Source: Ceratodon purpureus (taxonomy: Eukaryota; Streptophyta; Bryopsida; Pseudoditrichales; Ditrichaceae). Taken from it: a stretch of DNA of 64,000 nucleotides. Below the pieces are notes generated by a model. It made no database searches. It was given only the letters and a program-made list of their open reading frames with translations, and was not told the DNA's origin. The stretch lies in NCBI GenBank assembly GCA_014871385.1, contig CM026430.1:16426995-16490994 (forward strand), in the 5' to 3' direction. This document shows, piece after piece, positions 1 to 12,830 of the stretch. Positions within the stretch are counted from its first letter, which is position 1, and every line of letters starts with the position of its first letter. The position numbers were made by a program, and so were the translations under genes.

Positions 1-86
1 TAAAGGTCACTATTTATTTATATATTGTCCACCTCTCAAATGTGTTCGCGGAAAAATGAAGACCAAAAAAAAAATCCTACATGGTT

Positions 87-128
87 AGGGAATATTCACC
101 TCTCGGATCCGAGAGGTGAATATTCCCT
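87..128. repeat. 42-bp perfect palindrome
   Basis: The 21 bases on the left are the exact reverse complement of the 21 on the right, with no loop, centred on GGATCC. It could extrude a cruciform, be a head-to-head join of a short sequence, or be an assembly or cloning join. No coding meaning is seen. Confidence 0.9.
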
Positions 129-410
129 CATACCTTGGAAATATTCTTCTCAAGAATCCTCGACCACAAAAATGCAAAAAATAATTTAAAAATAAAAATT
201 GGATATACATTCTATATGTGACTTAAACAGTAAGCTTTTCCCTCCAACCATTAACATTTCATGGATTCCACGGTTATAGGGTCTACTTTATTTGCGTTCA
301 TGTATTCCAACGAAGTGTCCTAAATTGCTCATCATTGTTTGATTGCTCTCCAAAAAATTCCAAAAAAAAAAAAAATTTAAATTTTTACCTAAAAAATTGA
401 AAATTTAGTG

Positions 411-450
411 CTCACCGCTCACTGCTCACCGCTCACCGCTCACCGCTCAC
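411..450. repeat. 7-bp tandem repeat (CGCTCAC)n
   Basis: About six copies of a CGCTCAC-like unit with one substitution (CTGCTCAC). Simple tandem repeat with no evident function. Confidence 0.85.
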
Positions 451-755
451 AAGATAGCGTCGCTGCGTTGGTGATGACCTAGCTGAGGTTGAATGGTTGA
501 ATATTTAGACTGTGCTAAAGGAGTGACTCCTTCCTTTAATGCGATGCCAAAAATCCATATTGACATGAGTAGCAAGGTTCGAGATGTGTGCACAGCAGCA
601 GCGGTTGTTGTTAGCGCTGACATTGTAGCAAATCAGCCCACACGCCCTTCGAGGCCACAGCACTGGTGCCACCGTCAAAAGTGCACGGGCACCTCCCTTT
701 TTTTTCTTCCTCACGTGCCAATCCCAAAGGCCTTTTCATGACCTCATTTTTCCGC

Positions 756-1212
756 TAATGGCAGACACAAAATTTTAGTAACTTTGTAAAATGCAAACTA
801 GGATGATTTTAAAGCACCTTCTCTTCAAATGCGCATGTGTTGGGTCATCAAAGCCGGCAAACCAAGTTATGTCAAAATTGAGAAGCTCTTCTTAAGGGCA
901 TTTTTTAGATTAAAAAGAATGAGCCTTCATTAGTGTTAGAAGCGAGCTCTAGCACACATAAGTGTACTACGTGAATCCAAAATAGTGAACGTGTTAGAAG
1001 TTTTAACCATCTAAAACCATAAAGCTGAGCACATTGTCTGCCAGTCTGGGTGATTGAGATGGATGCGAGCTATATGTCCTGTGCGTTTAAGGCTATCAAC
1101 ATGTACACATCAACAAAGACATGGAACTTTGCGTCCACCGCTACGAGACATATCCAACCTTATTCCAATTGCACAAAAATATCCAAAAAATAAAGGTACA
1201 AGTAAGCAAAGG
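756..1212 (+). repeat. Duplicated RPF1-upstream segment, part 1
   Basis: This segment closely matches about 23040-23480 in the same orientation. Shared blocks include the stretch around GAGCCTTCATTAGTGTTAG and the stretch ending in AAGGTACAAGTAAGCAAAG. At 23 kb the match runs straight on into the sequence found here at 3843-4475, so this copy is split by about 2.6 kb. Confidence 0.85.
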
Positions 1213-3842
1213 CAAGTGGTGGAGGTTACATTATCAATGAAAAGGTGTCTCTTGGATTTTTGAGACTATGTTGTATACAATTCTAAGCTACCAAAAATGC
1301 AATCTAAGTATATGCGAAGTACTACATTCTAAAATTCAAGCATTACAATTTCTATAACAATGGTCCATTGGATCCAAAAGACATTGATTGATACAATCAT
1401 AAGTTACCACAAGTGACAAATATGGTCTTATCTAAGCACAAAGCATTAGAATAAAGGTACAATCATATCAACATCTTTGCAATGAAGTCATTAAATACTT
1501 CAAGAAAGAATGAGCTAATTTCAAAAGATCTTTTATGGAAAAACATAGAAGCATCTAAATTCTAGGATCAAATTGATATTGTAAGAAAATAGACAAAAGG
1601 AGAGTATTACATAACACTAACATCTTCATATTTTAAAGAAATCTCGTCTTAAGGCAATTTATGCAAGAAGATTGTTCTAAAATGCAAAACGGCTTTAGTT
1701 ATTTCTAATAAAAAAATTGACAATAATGTACTAACAAGTGTCTTTTGGATCTTAGGATTGATAAAAAAATTCAATATAACGATAATAGTGCATACTTCAA
1801 ATTTCCAACAATAATTATCTATTAGCTCTGCAATTGCCAACATGCAATTTTTGCTTGTATAATATGCTTTCTTGCATTCATTTGCTACCATTGTCCTTCT
1901 AATAAGCTTGCTTGAGCTACGAGTTTCATTCTCTTCATTATACTTTATAAATAAATCATGGTATCTGCAAAAGACAACTTCTTTGGTATTACTAATTCTT
2001 TGTTAAAGATACACTAAATATAAATCTGACATGCACTTTTCATTTGTATAAATCATTTAATCCTGCAACTATGATTGATTTGTCTATTGATGCGGACCAT
2101 ATGTTCCCAAGAAGTACTATATATTTACTACTTCCTAAGTTCTATTTTTTATTAGAATGTACGTAGAATTTGTCTTTTATGGTCAAATATTATGTTTAAT
2201 GCCATGTGGTACGAGTTCTCCTTCTTTTTAATAGTATTCCACGTTATCAAACTAGACTTGAATCACACTTGTTGAGCTATGATTTGAACTCTTTGTCAAT
2301 GTTCAAAAGTATTTCTTTGAATTTTATATATTTTTTTAAATGCAAAATTTGAATCTAAAATTAATATAGTCAACGCACAAATAAATTTGGAACATCATTA
2401 AAAAAAATGATATATTTTTGTTTATTTTCATGAAAAGTACGTTTTAATTTGAATTCATATTTTTTTTTCTCAATTGTAAAACATTTGAAATTAAAATTAA
2501 AAAATAAAATAATACTATTATAATGTAAATTATCTAGAAACTATTACTACTTTTATATTGCAAAAATGCCTTGGTAGAGTGGATGTATAAATTAATTTTT
2601 TATTACATGGATAATTAATTGTTTATAGAAATGATTATGTGTTTCCAAAAGTACCGTGACAAAGTGTTGCATAAATATTATTTTCATATAGCATAGATTT
2701 ATGATTGATTCTATAATGAATATATAATGGCGCCATAGGCGCCTATAGTTGAATATAATGCAATATAATATAAAGTATAATCATTGTTTTTCATAAAATA
2801 AAATAAAAACTTAAAAATAATGCACAAAGACATTGATAAAAAATACTATAATCTTTTATAATTAGATTTTCATAATGTAAATGAAACTATAGTTTGTAGA
2901 ATTTACTATTAAACGTTTTATGATTTTTAGACAGTACAATGTGTACAAAAACATCTGATGATAAAATCTGTAGAATATTTTCACAACAAAATTTTCATTA
3001 TTATTATTCTTAAAAAAATAAACCCAAGTTTATCATTGAATTATTTCTTTATGAATTACCACATGAAGAAAATGTAATTTAGTTTTAAGATAATTGACGG
3101 TTGCTAAGAAATTCATTAAAAACATTCAATGTATACTAAATAAAATAGGAAAATTTTATTTATTAAATTTTAATTAAAAATATAAAATCAAATTGTATAT
3201 TACAATCTTTTAACATACTTATACATTTTAACCATCTAGATTAGCTTAGCCTTTACATACCCTCAGCCTATATCCTTATGCATGCATTTTTAGTCATCTC
3301 ATCTATGATAATTTTATATGTATATAATTTTTTTTATTACAACCATCTTAAACATAGCTATTAATTTCAAACAAGTTTAAATGCAAATGTTTTAAACTTA
3401 TATAAGACTAATTTTATTATACATACTATATTATGCGGCAACCTATAAGTTACCACAAATCATTTGCGCCTATAAAGCCAATATAATTTCATTTCTTAAA
3501 GCAATTATAAAATATTGCAAAAAAGAGAACTTATATATCCACTCTATTAAGGTATTTTTGCATTGACAAAGTAATTATATATATTCCAAGTGATTCACAT
3601 CATGATGAAGTTATAATTTTCATATTATAATTTATTTGATATAGAAAATTTCATGAATAAGGAAAAAAACATAAATGCATACTAAAATGAACATTTTGTG
3701 AAAATACATGGAATTTCCGTGATGTATCAAAATATTTTGCATTGACTATTAGCTGTACATTTTAAAAACACAAAAAAATTTAGGCGATTTTTTACTTTAA
3801 AGACTAATTCTTTATTTATAAATGCATAAATAATGTATATTG
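1213..3842. other. 2.6-kb AT-rich block splitting the duplication
   Basis: Relative to the uninterrupted copy near 23480, these bases are extra. No long reading frame and no clear terminal repeats are seen. The first part (about 1213-1480) resembles the degenerate repeats at 22.5-23.0 kb, with motifs like TTACATTATCAATGA followed by TTGGATCCAAAAGAC. It may be an insertion here or a deletion in the other copy; direction cannot be decided. Confidence 0.55.
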
Positions 3843-4475
3843 TATGAAGATATACAAAAACATGTCATAAGAAGATTGTGCTAAAAAGATTCATTGAAAA
3901 TAATTGAAGAATTTCAAAGGATATATAAATAATATTTAATGTAATTAAAAAGATAAAAAGGTTGCATGTTTTGAAAAGACACATAACTTAGGTTTTAGAT
4001 TTATATTTCATATTATTATAAATATGTTTTTGTAAAATTAGCTTGTGACTAATAGACAAACAAATAGTCAGTATATTCATTGAATTTTGACCATATTTAC
4101 TATTATAACATGAATTGTGTATACATAATACCAAATACATACTAACATACATATATATAGATATACATTATCAATTACATACACACACATACCATCAATT
4201 GCATTTATACATATGCATTGCCAATAACATATGCATGTATACATAGAACTCAAAACCATCACAGAACCTAAATCCGTCACAAAACTTAGAATCGTTCTTC
4301 TCTACATCACACTTACATCTGATTCCATGAATCTTCTATATCCTCGCGCAGTGCTGGCTTTGTGTTTGCTTTCGAGCTTCATGTTCTAGGGTTTGAAGCT
4401 CACTAGGGTTTGAAGCTCACTAGGGTTCATACACTAGCAAGGAGGATTTTGAGTTCTCTGCGCTTGAGTTCTGAG
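3843..4475 (+). repeat. Duplicated RPF1-upstream segment, part 2
   Basis: Matches 23490-24050, which ends in the region just upstream of RPF1. It includes two TAGGGTTT telo-box motifs (4387-4394 and 4404-4411), one of them made by a short local duplication. No RPF1 coding sequence follows, so this is a promoter-side duplication without its gene. The stretch 4140-4240 is rich in TA and CA dinucleotide runs. Confidence 0.85.
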
Positions 4476-5000
4476 ATGAGGAAGGTATCTCTCGAAATTG
4501 TACAAGTGTATTGTTTTGTATTTCGAAGGCATCCAAGTAGTGTGCAAGTGAGGTTGAGCTGGTTGATAATATGGTAGACATGTTGGAAGCCCAGACAATA
4601 TGTAAGTTACAAGGGGTATCAGGCTGAGTCACAGACAGATGAGTAAGGTAGGGATACCCATTCCTGTGACGGCACCCATTCCCATTTGCATACAGGGCAC
4701 CTGAATCCGAATCCAAGTGACTCTGATCTTGGGTGGTTGAAGAAATTTGCTATTTTGAGGAACTTTTCATGGCAGAAATTGCTTTTCCAAGTCACTGAAT
4801 CAAGTTAAAATGTCCAAATCATATTTTGTCTTTGATTATCGAGAACGTACACAAATTCTACAATAACATGACTCTATCGATATAGTCTAAAAAATATCTA
4901 TGGATATTTTGTCTTTCCTTTGACATAATTACTTTACAAACTGCTCATTCAGAAATATATTAATTTGCTTAAAGTCACGGGAATGGGTGTCCCTACTTTA
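4476..5000. other. Spacer
   Basis: No supported gene. A minus-strand frame at 4420-4716 lacks family features and overlaps the duplicated segment. Confidence 0.5.
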
Positions 5001-5929
5001 ACCCCTAAAGGTCCAGGAAGCCCGATTTGGGTTTTTGCTATTTCGGGCAGCCTAGTTGAAGAGGTTAAAAGTAATATTTTTGCCTGAGGTTTTTACTGGA
5101 TGCTCCCTTTACCGCAAAGTGTGTGTGGTAAAATTTTCAAAGTGAAATTCCAATTTTAGAAGCTTCATCTAGAAATTTTAGGTTTCAAGTCCAAAACGTG
5201 CAGTTTAAAATTAGGTTTTTTTTCAATTAAAAAAAAATATGTTCATAACCAAATCATTACTCAAAATCCAAAGTGACCTAAGCCAAAAAGTTTACCAATT
5301 TTACAAGGGCAGCCTCCAAAAATTCTATGAACAAGCTTCAAAGTTTTCTGTAATTTTACATTTTTTCCTTTCCAAAATTGTCAAAATTTGAGATTCAGGA
5401 ATTTTTCAAATTTTTTTTCTTCCAGAATTTACAAACTCATAGATGTAACTTATCACCTTTCACTTTTTTTCTAAACCAAAAAACTTTAATATTATTTAAG
5501 TTTTACCATATTGACGATTTTGAACCTACTTTTGGAAAATAATTTGCATGAAGGTCAAAAAATCAAAAGAAGTCTTCAAAATTTTGAACGGAGGTGCTCA
5601 ACTTAGTTACCTACATGGAAAAAAATATGAGCAAAATGTTTGGGGTAACAATCATCAAGTCTCCCTTGGCACCATTTAGACTATGCCTTCCAAGGAAAGC
5701 CAAAAAAAAAAAAAAACAGTAAACTTTGGACGTTACAATCTCACAAATGGTAAAGATCCAACAGTTGAAAGTTGACATGGTGTTAGTGCAAGTAGTTAGG
5801 TTCAAGATCTTACAGCTGGAAATACCAAAAAAAGAAATTTTATTGGAAACATACATCAATTTCCATAAGGTGGTCAAAATCTGCAGTTTCGGGTCTTGAG
5901 GTCTCAAAACACTCTGGACCTTTAGGGGC
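5001..5929. mobile_element. 0.9-kb TIR element, copy 1 (non-autonomous)
   Basis: A perfect 15-bp terminal inverted repeat, CCCCTAAAGGTCCAG at 5002-5016 and its reverse complement at 5914-5928, bounds about 927 bp. A diverged full-length relative lies at 16109-17044. TAA lies just outside both ends, with one base of ambiguity at the right, which would fit a 3-bp target duplication of the PIF/Harbinger type; that assignment is inference. No intact transposase is inside. A minus-strand frame (5611-5907) shares a short stretch with copy 2, perhaps a coding relic. Confidence 0.8.
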
Positions 5930-8172
5930 TAATGCCAAGATAGTATTAATGGGTTGTTGTCTTCAATCTGAAGTTTTGAATAGGTTCATAGCCGTCTCAA
6001 ATTTGATATTTGTAGGTATAGATAATGCTACACTATACATAGATGTCATAGAACTAGGAGAGACAATAATATTGTGAAAAAATTGAAAATAAATGTGCAT
6101 ATTTTCATGACATCCCCACAAAGACAATTGCACTTTGTATTTTTTGGGGATATAATACAATCACAAGCACTGCACAAGGCATTATATGTTTTCATATAAA
6201 TTAGCTATTGAAAGGAGCCAAGAGTGGGAGGCAAGGATTGGGCATGGCGAAGTGGAGAGCACAACAAATTAAGTAGCAACACTTCCGCCTGATCGGAGCA
6301 TTTTAATATACCTTCAGGCCTCAAAACTCTTGATGCTGGGTGGAGACCTCAGGAGTTCAACCTGTTTGAGCCAACATGCGTGAGGCTCAACGGGCTGCCT
6401 CCGACAGAAAATGCAAAACTAGGTATTCATACTGACCCTGCAGTCTCAAGTTTAAAATGTAGGAAAGACTTGGGTCACTGACTGCCACGGAGGAAATTGA
6501 TAGTAACGAGCAGACTTTTTATTGTACAGGAATATGCACATGAAGATCGATGTGAGCTATAATGTAATGTGATACCATGAACAGGTGTATTGAGTTGCAT
6601 CAATGTGATGCTCATCTCTGCTAAGGATTTGGTTCCGCAGAGAAAATAAGAACTTGTGAACAGGATGAGAAATGGGGCAGACGTCAGCAAATCTTGGCGA
6701 TGGTGTCCGCGGATCAGGCTAGCCAACAATACAGGACAGGCTGATGCATATTATGTGGACGATAACAGGAAAACGTTGCTAATTGAGGTGGACAATGTGG
6801 TCGGAGGAGGTCAATATTGCACGCTTCTTCAATACGTTGCCAATCTTTGCTCTAGGGTTAGTTCCATGGATTGCAGTAGAGGTGGAGGTTAGGAATCCAA
6901 GGTGGAAATTATGAATGAAAAGAGACTGCGAAAGAGACGATTTTACACCAACAAACCTGCAGAAACAGCACGAAAATGGTTTCATAATTTACCAGAAATT
7001 ATTCCTCGGTCTTAGCTGTTTCAGGAATTTCCATGCATGTGAAGAAACATGGAACTGGAAATTCAGGAGTTGTATTCTCTAGTTTGACACAAGTCCACAC
7101 AGCATCAGCTTGTTGAATTGTAAAGAAAAGGAAAAATAGCTCCAGTAGTTCGCGAGCAGCTTACAAGCAGAAAGCTCCTTGTTGGGAAGTGAAGATGTTC
7201 AGCCCATCCTTGAGCATAGGCGTTCAAAGGAGGGTCAGAGGTCTTTGAACAAGCTATGTAATTGAACAAATTAGATGTCCCATGAAGCAACACAGAACAT
7301 GCTACCGATTGAACGCAATGCACGGACAGAACCGAAGATCACCAACATCGAAGCATTCAATTCCTTCCAAGTAAAAACCAGTCTTGGTTTCCAATCAATT
7401 CACATGTTTCAAGTCTTTCCTAAACAAACTTGGAAGAGCAATCCTGAAAAAATCTCCACAAAAAACACCTGATTCTACCTTGCAGCTATACTGTCTACTT
7501 GGAAATCATGTTGGATATATCTCGCTATGCTTCTTGGTCGACGATGCATTTCAAGTTGCATGACATTGCAGACTATGCTGAATGCCCTACGAACAACAAA
7601 AGGATAACAGCCCAAGAGTACTCCCCGCAGAGTATGTTACTAGCCAATAGAAGCTCATGAAGAGCTGTGCAGCCTTGTCGTATAAAGCTCTAGAAGCGGG
7701 ACATAGAGCTCAGACCACCAGGAACAATACAACGACTCCTACATCCTAATTAGCTGGAACCTGCGATGCTGAAGCAATAAATCCAGGATCCAAAACTACT
7801 CGCAATCTAACTTGATGAAACACATCTCCACGTCAGGAACAGGTAGAACAATCATGACTTGGTACTTCAGATCGGCTGCGCCCAAGTGTTCGAGCCACTC
7901 CAATCTGAATGCCCTGAGACCATGTAGAATGAACTGAACTTCCACTTGAGCAGACTCCCCCGAGAAGCAGCATCGCTACAAGACCGAAGAGAAGCCAGAT
8001 TGCTTTAAGTAGATAAGAGTATGGAAGAAAGTCCTCCCCAGAGTCATTTCGCAAAGGTTGTCCACAAGAACAGGTCGGCTGGGTCACAGACAGCAGTACT
8101 TCACAACACTGTGATCATGGCGGTCATGGGGTGGTATTCAACGTGTTCCGACTGACGGCGCAGCTGATCAAG
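5930..8172. other. Region downstream of the LRR locus
   Basis: No supported gene. A minus-strand frame at 7833-8087 holds a hydrophobic stretch (AIWLLFGLVAMLLLGGV) that would span a membrane. It lies downstream of the ZZ-finger stop but in a shifted frame, so it may be a lost C-terminal part of that gene or chance. Other frames are short and lack family signatures; much of 6.3-8.1 kb could be 3' UTR. Confidence 0.4.
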
Positions 8173-10313
8173 TTAATGTCTCCGTTCGTAGCATGACTCA
8201 CAAAGATCAAACCAAGGGCGGCAAATGTCGCAATGCCAGCACTTGGTGGAGATCGGCTCCAAGCCACAACCATCACAACGAGCGCAACCAGAGGAACAAT
8301 ACTTGGTAGAGTATTTACCATGGTATGGTCTTTCATCGGGAAGCCGAATTTCAGAGCAACCATGCTGCTGGAGCTCGTGCAGCAGAGAAATTTGACTTGC
8401 CTTCATCCACTCCCATTTGCCGCAGCCAAACTAATATAAATGAATAAGCTGCCATTAACGGCCACCTGCCGATTGAGGGAGTTCCACCGAAGTTACTCAC
8501 CTCTTCAACTTTAGTTTCCCCAGTTGCATAAGATTAATAAGAGTATCTGGTAGTCTTCTGAGCTGCTTGCATTCAGAAATATTGAGCTCCAATAAGTTGC
8601 TCAATCTGCCAATGGACTCCGGAAGACATTTAAGGTCTTCACAATAAGAGAGGTCAAGCTTGGATAATTTCACCAATTCTCCAATTGAATTAGGTAGACT
8701 TTTCAGCGCAATGCATTTATCAAGCTTGAGCTCTAATAAGTTGCTTAATTTGCCAATGGACTCCGGAAGATATTTAAGGTCTTCACAATTAAAGAGATCA
8801 AGCTTGGATAATTTCACCAATCCTCCAATTGAATCAGGTAGACTTTTCAGCGCAATGCATTTCTTAAGCTTGAGCTCCACCAAGTTGCTCAATTTACCAA
8901 TGGCCTCCGGAAGACATGTAAGGACTTTACAATAAGAGAGGTCAAGCTCAGATAATTTCACCAAGTCGCCAATTGAATCTGGTAGTGTGAGTCTTTTGTA
9001 TCCACAAAGGTTGAGCTCTAATAAGTTGCTGAATTTGCTAATGGACTCTTGAAAACATGTAAGGTCTTCACAATAAGAGAGGTCAAGCTTGGATACTTTC
9101 ACCAATTCTCCAGATGACTGAGGTAGACTTGTCACATCGTCCAGATCGCTGCTCCTTTTAAAATCCTTGCATATTGACTGGTACACAGCTTTTTCCTTCA
9201 ATCTCACGATGCTCTCTGACACAAGGCTCTCTTCTCGTCCAGTTACTGTCAGGCTAACCTCAAATCTCCTCACGATCTCATTCAGCCAATTAGTCAACCA
9301 TAAGTAACTTGAATCATTCTTGGCTTTTGGTCGAACAATATTAGCGTAGTTTTCGCTCAAGGGAAGGTAATTGCCAACTTCGTATCTTGAAGATGCTTCT
9401 TCCACCATCATCTGCTAATACTGTCGAAAATGAAATAGGAACATTCTTAGACACGATGAAACCAGGGCGAATACATAGTTACTTAATTGCGATGTTGCAT
9501 GCGTCTCAGCTGCCGATGCAAAATACCACGATGGGAGTTTAGCTTTCTCAAAGGCTTCGCTGAGGCGACTTCTCTCAGTGTTCAACACTTCCATGTTCTC
9601 CAATAAGGGACCCTTCCCGCCACTCTTACCATTGTGAAGATATTTGGCCAGGACTAATCCACGATGGGGAGTTGAATAGAAACAGAAGCCCCGAATGTTC
9701 TGCAAGAGGTTTTGAGCCTTGATGTCTTGTGAGAAACGACTTTTTGCACTAACGACAATCTGCTTAGCCACCAAGCCACCAAACCCATGGCACACAAACA
9801 CCACCGGAACTCTATTCTGTCCAATTTGACCAAAAATCACCATTTCTTGTACAAGATTCTCTCCAACAAGAAACAAGTCCATCCTTCCATCGGTGGCAGT
9901 CTGCTTGATGCTGGCATCGTATTTGAGTGCGTAGACTTGCGCAAAGGGGAACTCCGCTGGGAGCCATGTCATTGGCCAAACATTGTTTGGTGTACCATCA
10001 CGAGCCAGCCAAGTCTTCCAATATGCATCTTCCCAGTTATCATCCACCAATCCATGAACAAACACCACCTCCAATTGTGCTGGTCCTTCAGGTTGGTGGA
10101 AAAGGAAGACAGAATCACACAGCTTAATCTGAAACGAAAAGTATCGGGTCAAACTGGAGAATAACAGGCCCTCACATCTTGCAAAATATCGCAATGTGGG
10201 ATAATGGATGCCGAGGTCGTATTTCACATCTACTGCGGATTGCATGATTTCTGAATAGAAAAGAACAAACTCACCGGTTCTCCGTGAGTGAACTTCTCTT
10301 TTACTTCGCCCAT
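8173..10313 (-). CDS. SERAC1-like hydrolase / LRR / ZZ-finger protein (possibly decayed)
   Basis: Modelled exons: 10275-10313, 9475-10128, 8501-9411, then a ZZ finger within 8173-8431. The first three join in phase with good GT-AG sites (introns of 146 and 63 bp), giving about 534 residues. Residues about 30-290 resemble the SERAC1-type alpha/beta hydrolase: VVFVHGL (35-41), WPMTWLP, STPHRG (165-170) and a late VRP motif. Residues about 332-534 are LRRs of 23-25 residues (LxxLxxLDLSYC, LPxSIGxL). The nucleophile elbow reads CHGFGG, where family members have HSxGG. The ZZ stretch has CxxC pairs ending [11 protein letters not shown] before a TAA. The strong donor at 8500 leaves phase 2, and the best acceptor (8432) enters the ZZ frame off by one; a weak acceptor at 8396 would fit. 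It is either a divergent gene or a recent pseudogene. Confidence 0.7.
8520..9110 (-). repeat. 144-bp tandem repeat modules encoding LRR pairs
   Basis: Within the LRR exon, blocks about 144 bp apart (for example starting near 8673 and 8817) are nearly identical, each encoding two LRRs (48 residues). This indicates recent tandem expansion or gene conversion within the array. Confidence 0.8.
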
Positions 10314-10326
10314 TGCAGTGCCCAAC

Positions 10327-11002
10327 CTATCCCTTCACATACTGGCTTCCGCGTCTAACAATCAATGATCTGCAAAGTTGCAAGGAGCTCGTCAAGAAGC
10401 GCCATTTCATGAGGCGAGGGCATGGCGGAATATTGAGTTTAGTTGCCTTCCATTTTACAAGCTCAAAGAATGAGTCAATCAATTCAATAGTTGAACTCAG
10501 ACGGCTGCATTCAAGAATCCCTGATCCAGGCTTGCTCCAAAATGGCTCATGTGTTCACTACCTAGCAATATCCTCATATGTTTCAGCAGTCGAGGCTTCA
10601 GAACTACTAATGCAGATACGTCAACATGTCGGCCATGAGATTTCCATTTCAAAATTTCAGCTTCCCGAGTACCTAGCTAATACTTCAGATGTGAGTCACG
10701 GAGATACCTAAACTAACCATGCAGCAGATGTCCTACATACAATATACCATAAACCTGACCTACGTAGGTCCAATACCGTTCCAAGACATTATAAAGTTCG
10801 CACTCCACATGTTTCCCAACAAAGTGTCCACAATCGATACCAGATCGCATTCGGATCACTCATACCTGGAACTGATGATGCTTTCGCTTGTGAGCCCACT
10901 CTGCACTTCTGAAGCAATCTCTGCCATCTCTGGGAAATCCTCGCTCCTAATTGGTGACCGAAGCACGTCACTCGAAAGCAGATAGCGTCGGTGGATGTTT
11001 AA
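10327..11002 (-). pseudogene. Degraded exons upstream of the hydrolase-LRR gene
   Basis: Two coding-like pieces lie immediately upstream. Piece A (10866-11002) opens after a CCCAG acceptor, encodes 45 residues including RYLLSSDVLRSPIRSEDFPE, and ends at AG|GTATGAG in phase 2. Piece B (10327-10504) starts after a GCAG acceptor in the matching phase, encodes RLSSTIELIDSFFELVKWK, and stops 13 bp before the downstream ATG. In piece B a one-base shift would restore the natural-looking ELLATLQIID. I read these as a former N-terminal part of the same locus, or of a relative. No family was recognised. Confidence 0.4.
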
Positions 11003-12300
11003 CTGGGCAGAGGCTTCGTGATGTCAGACATAGTAGCCCGAGACCTAACTTGCCAACTCTAGCCTCTCACATGATTCTTAAACTCGCAGTCGTAAAGCAC
11101 AACCTATCTCTCGTTTACCAAGTCGTCCTTCTGCGACATGCTCACACTCGAGCACAAAACCAATACTCTCTCAAGATCCGCCACGATCTCACACCCATCA
11201 ATCGGCCAAAGGATCGTGGACATCCAACCAACAACAACTGACTAGCCTGTAAATCTACATGGCTTCCACACGCTACAACAATCACATCAGCGGCGTCACC
11301 GACTAAGAATCAAGTCATACTTACGCATACAAAGCACGTCAAGCTACTTCACGAACCTGAAAGCGGATTGAACCTGAAAGCGGATCTTACTTGTACGCCA
11401 CTCTGGTACACAACCTTCATTCCAGTTAAAGCCGCCCTCTTCGGAACTCACGGAAGCCAATAGCTCCAACTGATCTTCGCAGCCAACGCGAAGGCAACTG
11501 CCATGCATCCAGGAAGGTTCAATTCACCAAACTCCGCATCATGTAACTTCCAGACCCTGTCGGCAGAAACAAGCTCCAAATCTCGGAGCCACCTTCAACA
11601 GCACGGCGTATAGATTAGTACTTCCAGTTCTGCAGATCGATATTCACATGGGTCCCTCATGAGCATGTGCATCTGATGAACTGGTTTCGACACAAAGCAC
11701 AACCAGTCTACCACACTGACATGCATCAGACTCTTCCAGTCTTGTCCAGCGCTGACAACAGGAAAACATTCGAAACGGGATTTGATCACATATCCAAGCT
11801 CGATCACTAGAGATCAATTACAAGACATACCATATTAGACCACTGATTCTTCACTAGTTTATATGGCAATGCACACCCCAGCTTGGCCTCAAAGCAAAAC
11901 ATTACTGACTGTAACACCAATGAAATTAAGTGACGTGAATTAGCGACGTGACACAGTGCAACTTGACGTGGAGCTCCAGAATTAGCGTACAGACACTTGC
12001 AGACTAAGGGCGTAGCTTTCCGGATATCGGCGCGGTGCGTGATGAGGAAGACTTCGAACAGTGTTTCCACTGTGTGATCCACATGTACTGTACAGTGGAG
12101 GTTACTGTTTTGTTTTGGTTTTGTTTGGAGTGGTTTTATGTATCGTTGACTCATGGTTGTAACGTACCAGTCGAAGCTGGAAACCTTTTACCTTACGTTT
12201 GGGGCAGCTTCGGCAAAAGATAATTCCAAAAAATGATGCCAGAAATTTTGGAAAATAATTGGCATTTTTTGCCGAATATAATATCAATTATTTTTCAAAA
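11003..12300. other. Spacer upstream of the LRR locus
   Basis: Composition is less AT-rich than the flanks and no supported gene is seen. It could hold the promoter or more decayed 5' exons. The frames near 11595-12154 (minus) are short and featureless. Around 12225-12300 there are imperfect inverted repeats of AAAAAATG type. Confidence 0.4.
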
Positions 12301-12479
12301 TTGCCAGAAAGTAAAAAAAATTCATTTCACTTTGGACGTTACTTATATTTGAAGCATGTGCAAGGTACAGTAAAGAGAATGTTCTCTTTTTGTAATCAAG
12401 CTCACTTTCATTAATTCACAAAGAATATGGGTTAAGAAGTAGCAAGAGTCTAAGTGAGGCTTTTCAAATGTGTTGTACA

Positions 12480-12830
12480 CAGATTTTTGGAGTCCATTTG
12501 AGCATAGAAGATGAAGTTTTATAGAATTGTGTTTAACTAACAAAAGTTGAAAAATCAATTCTTCTTTCAGCTCCAACAAGTTTTGTGTTAAAATAAGTCT
12601 TTATACAAAAGATATAGACAAATCATTGCAGCCGTGTAAAGATTTTAAAAAATAGAATGGGTTCAAAACAGTTTTTGGAGGTCATTTGTGCATAGAAGAT
12701 TAACTTTTTTGATATTTTGTCGGTCTGTAAAACGTTTATAAATCAATTAATCTTTCACCTCCAACAAATTTTATGTCATTTGAAGACCATATGCAAAAGT
12801 TATGCGTGTTATAAAAAAGAAGACTAAGTA
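12480..12830. repeat. Diverged tandem duplication, period about 186 bp
   Basis: The segment from about 12480 (ACAGATTTTTGGAGTCCATT, then GCATAGAAGAT, then CTCCAACAAGTTTTGTGTT) is repeated from about 12665 with substitutions. No coding capacity; origin unknown. Confidence 0.7.

Larger units (their letters stand above)
1..755. other. AT-rich spacer without a gene
   Basis: No supported gene. It contains a perfect palindrome (87-128) and a short GCTCAC-type tandem repeat (411-450), listed separately. Short reading frames around 493-741 occur on both strands and show no family signature. Confidence 0.6.
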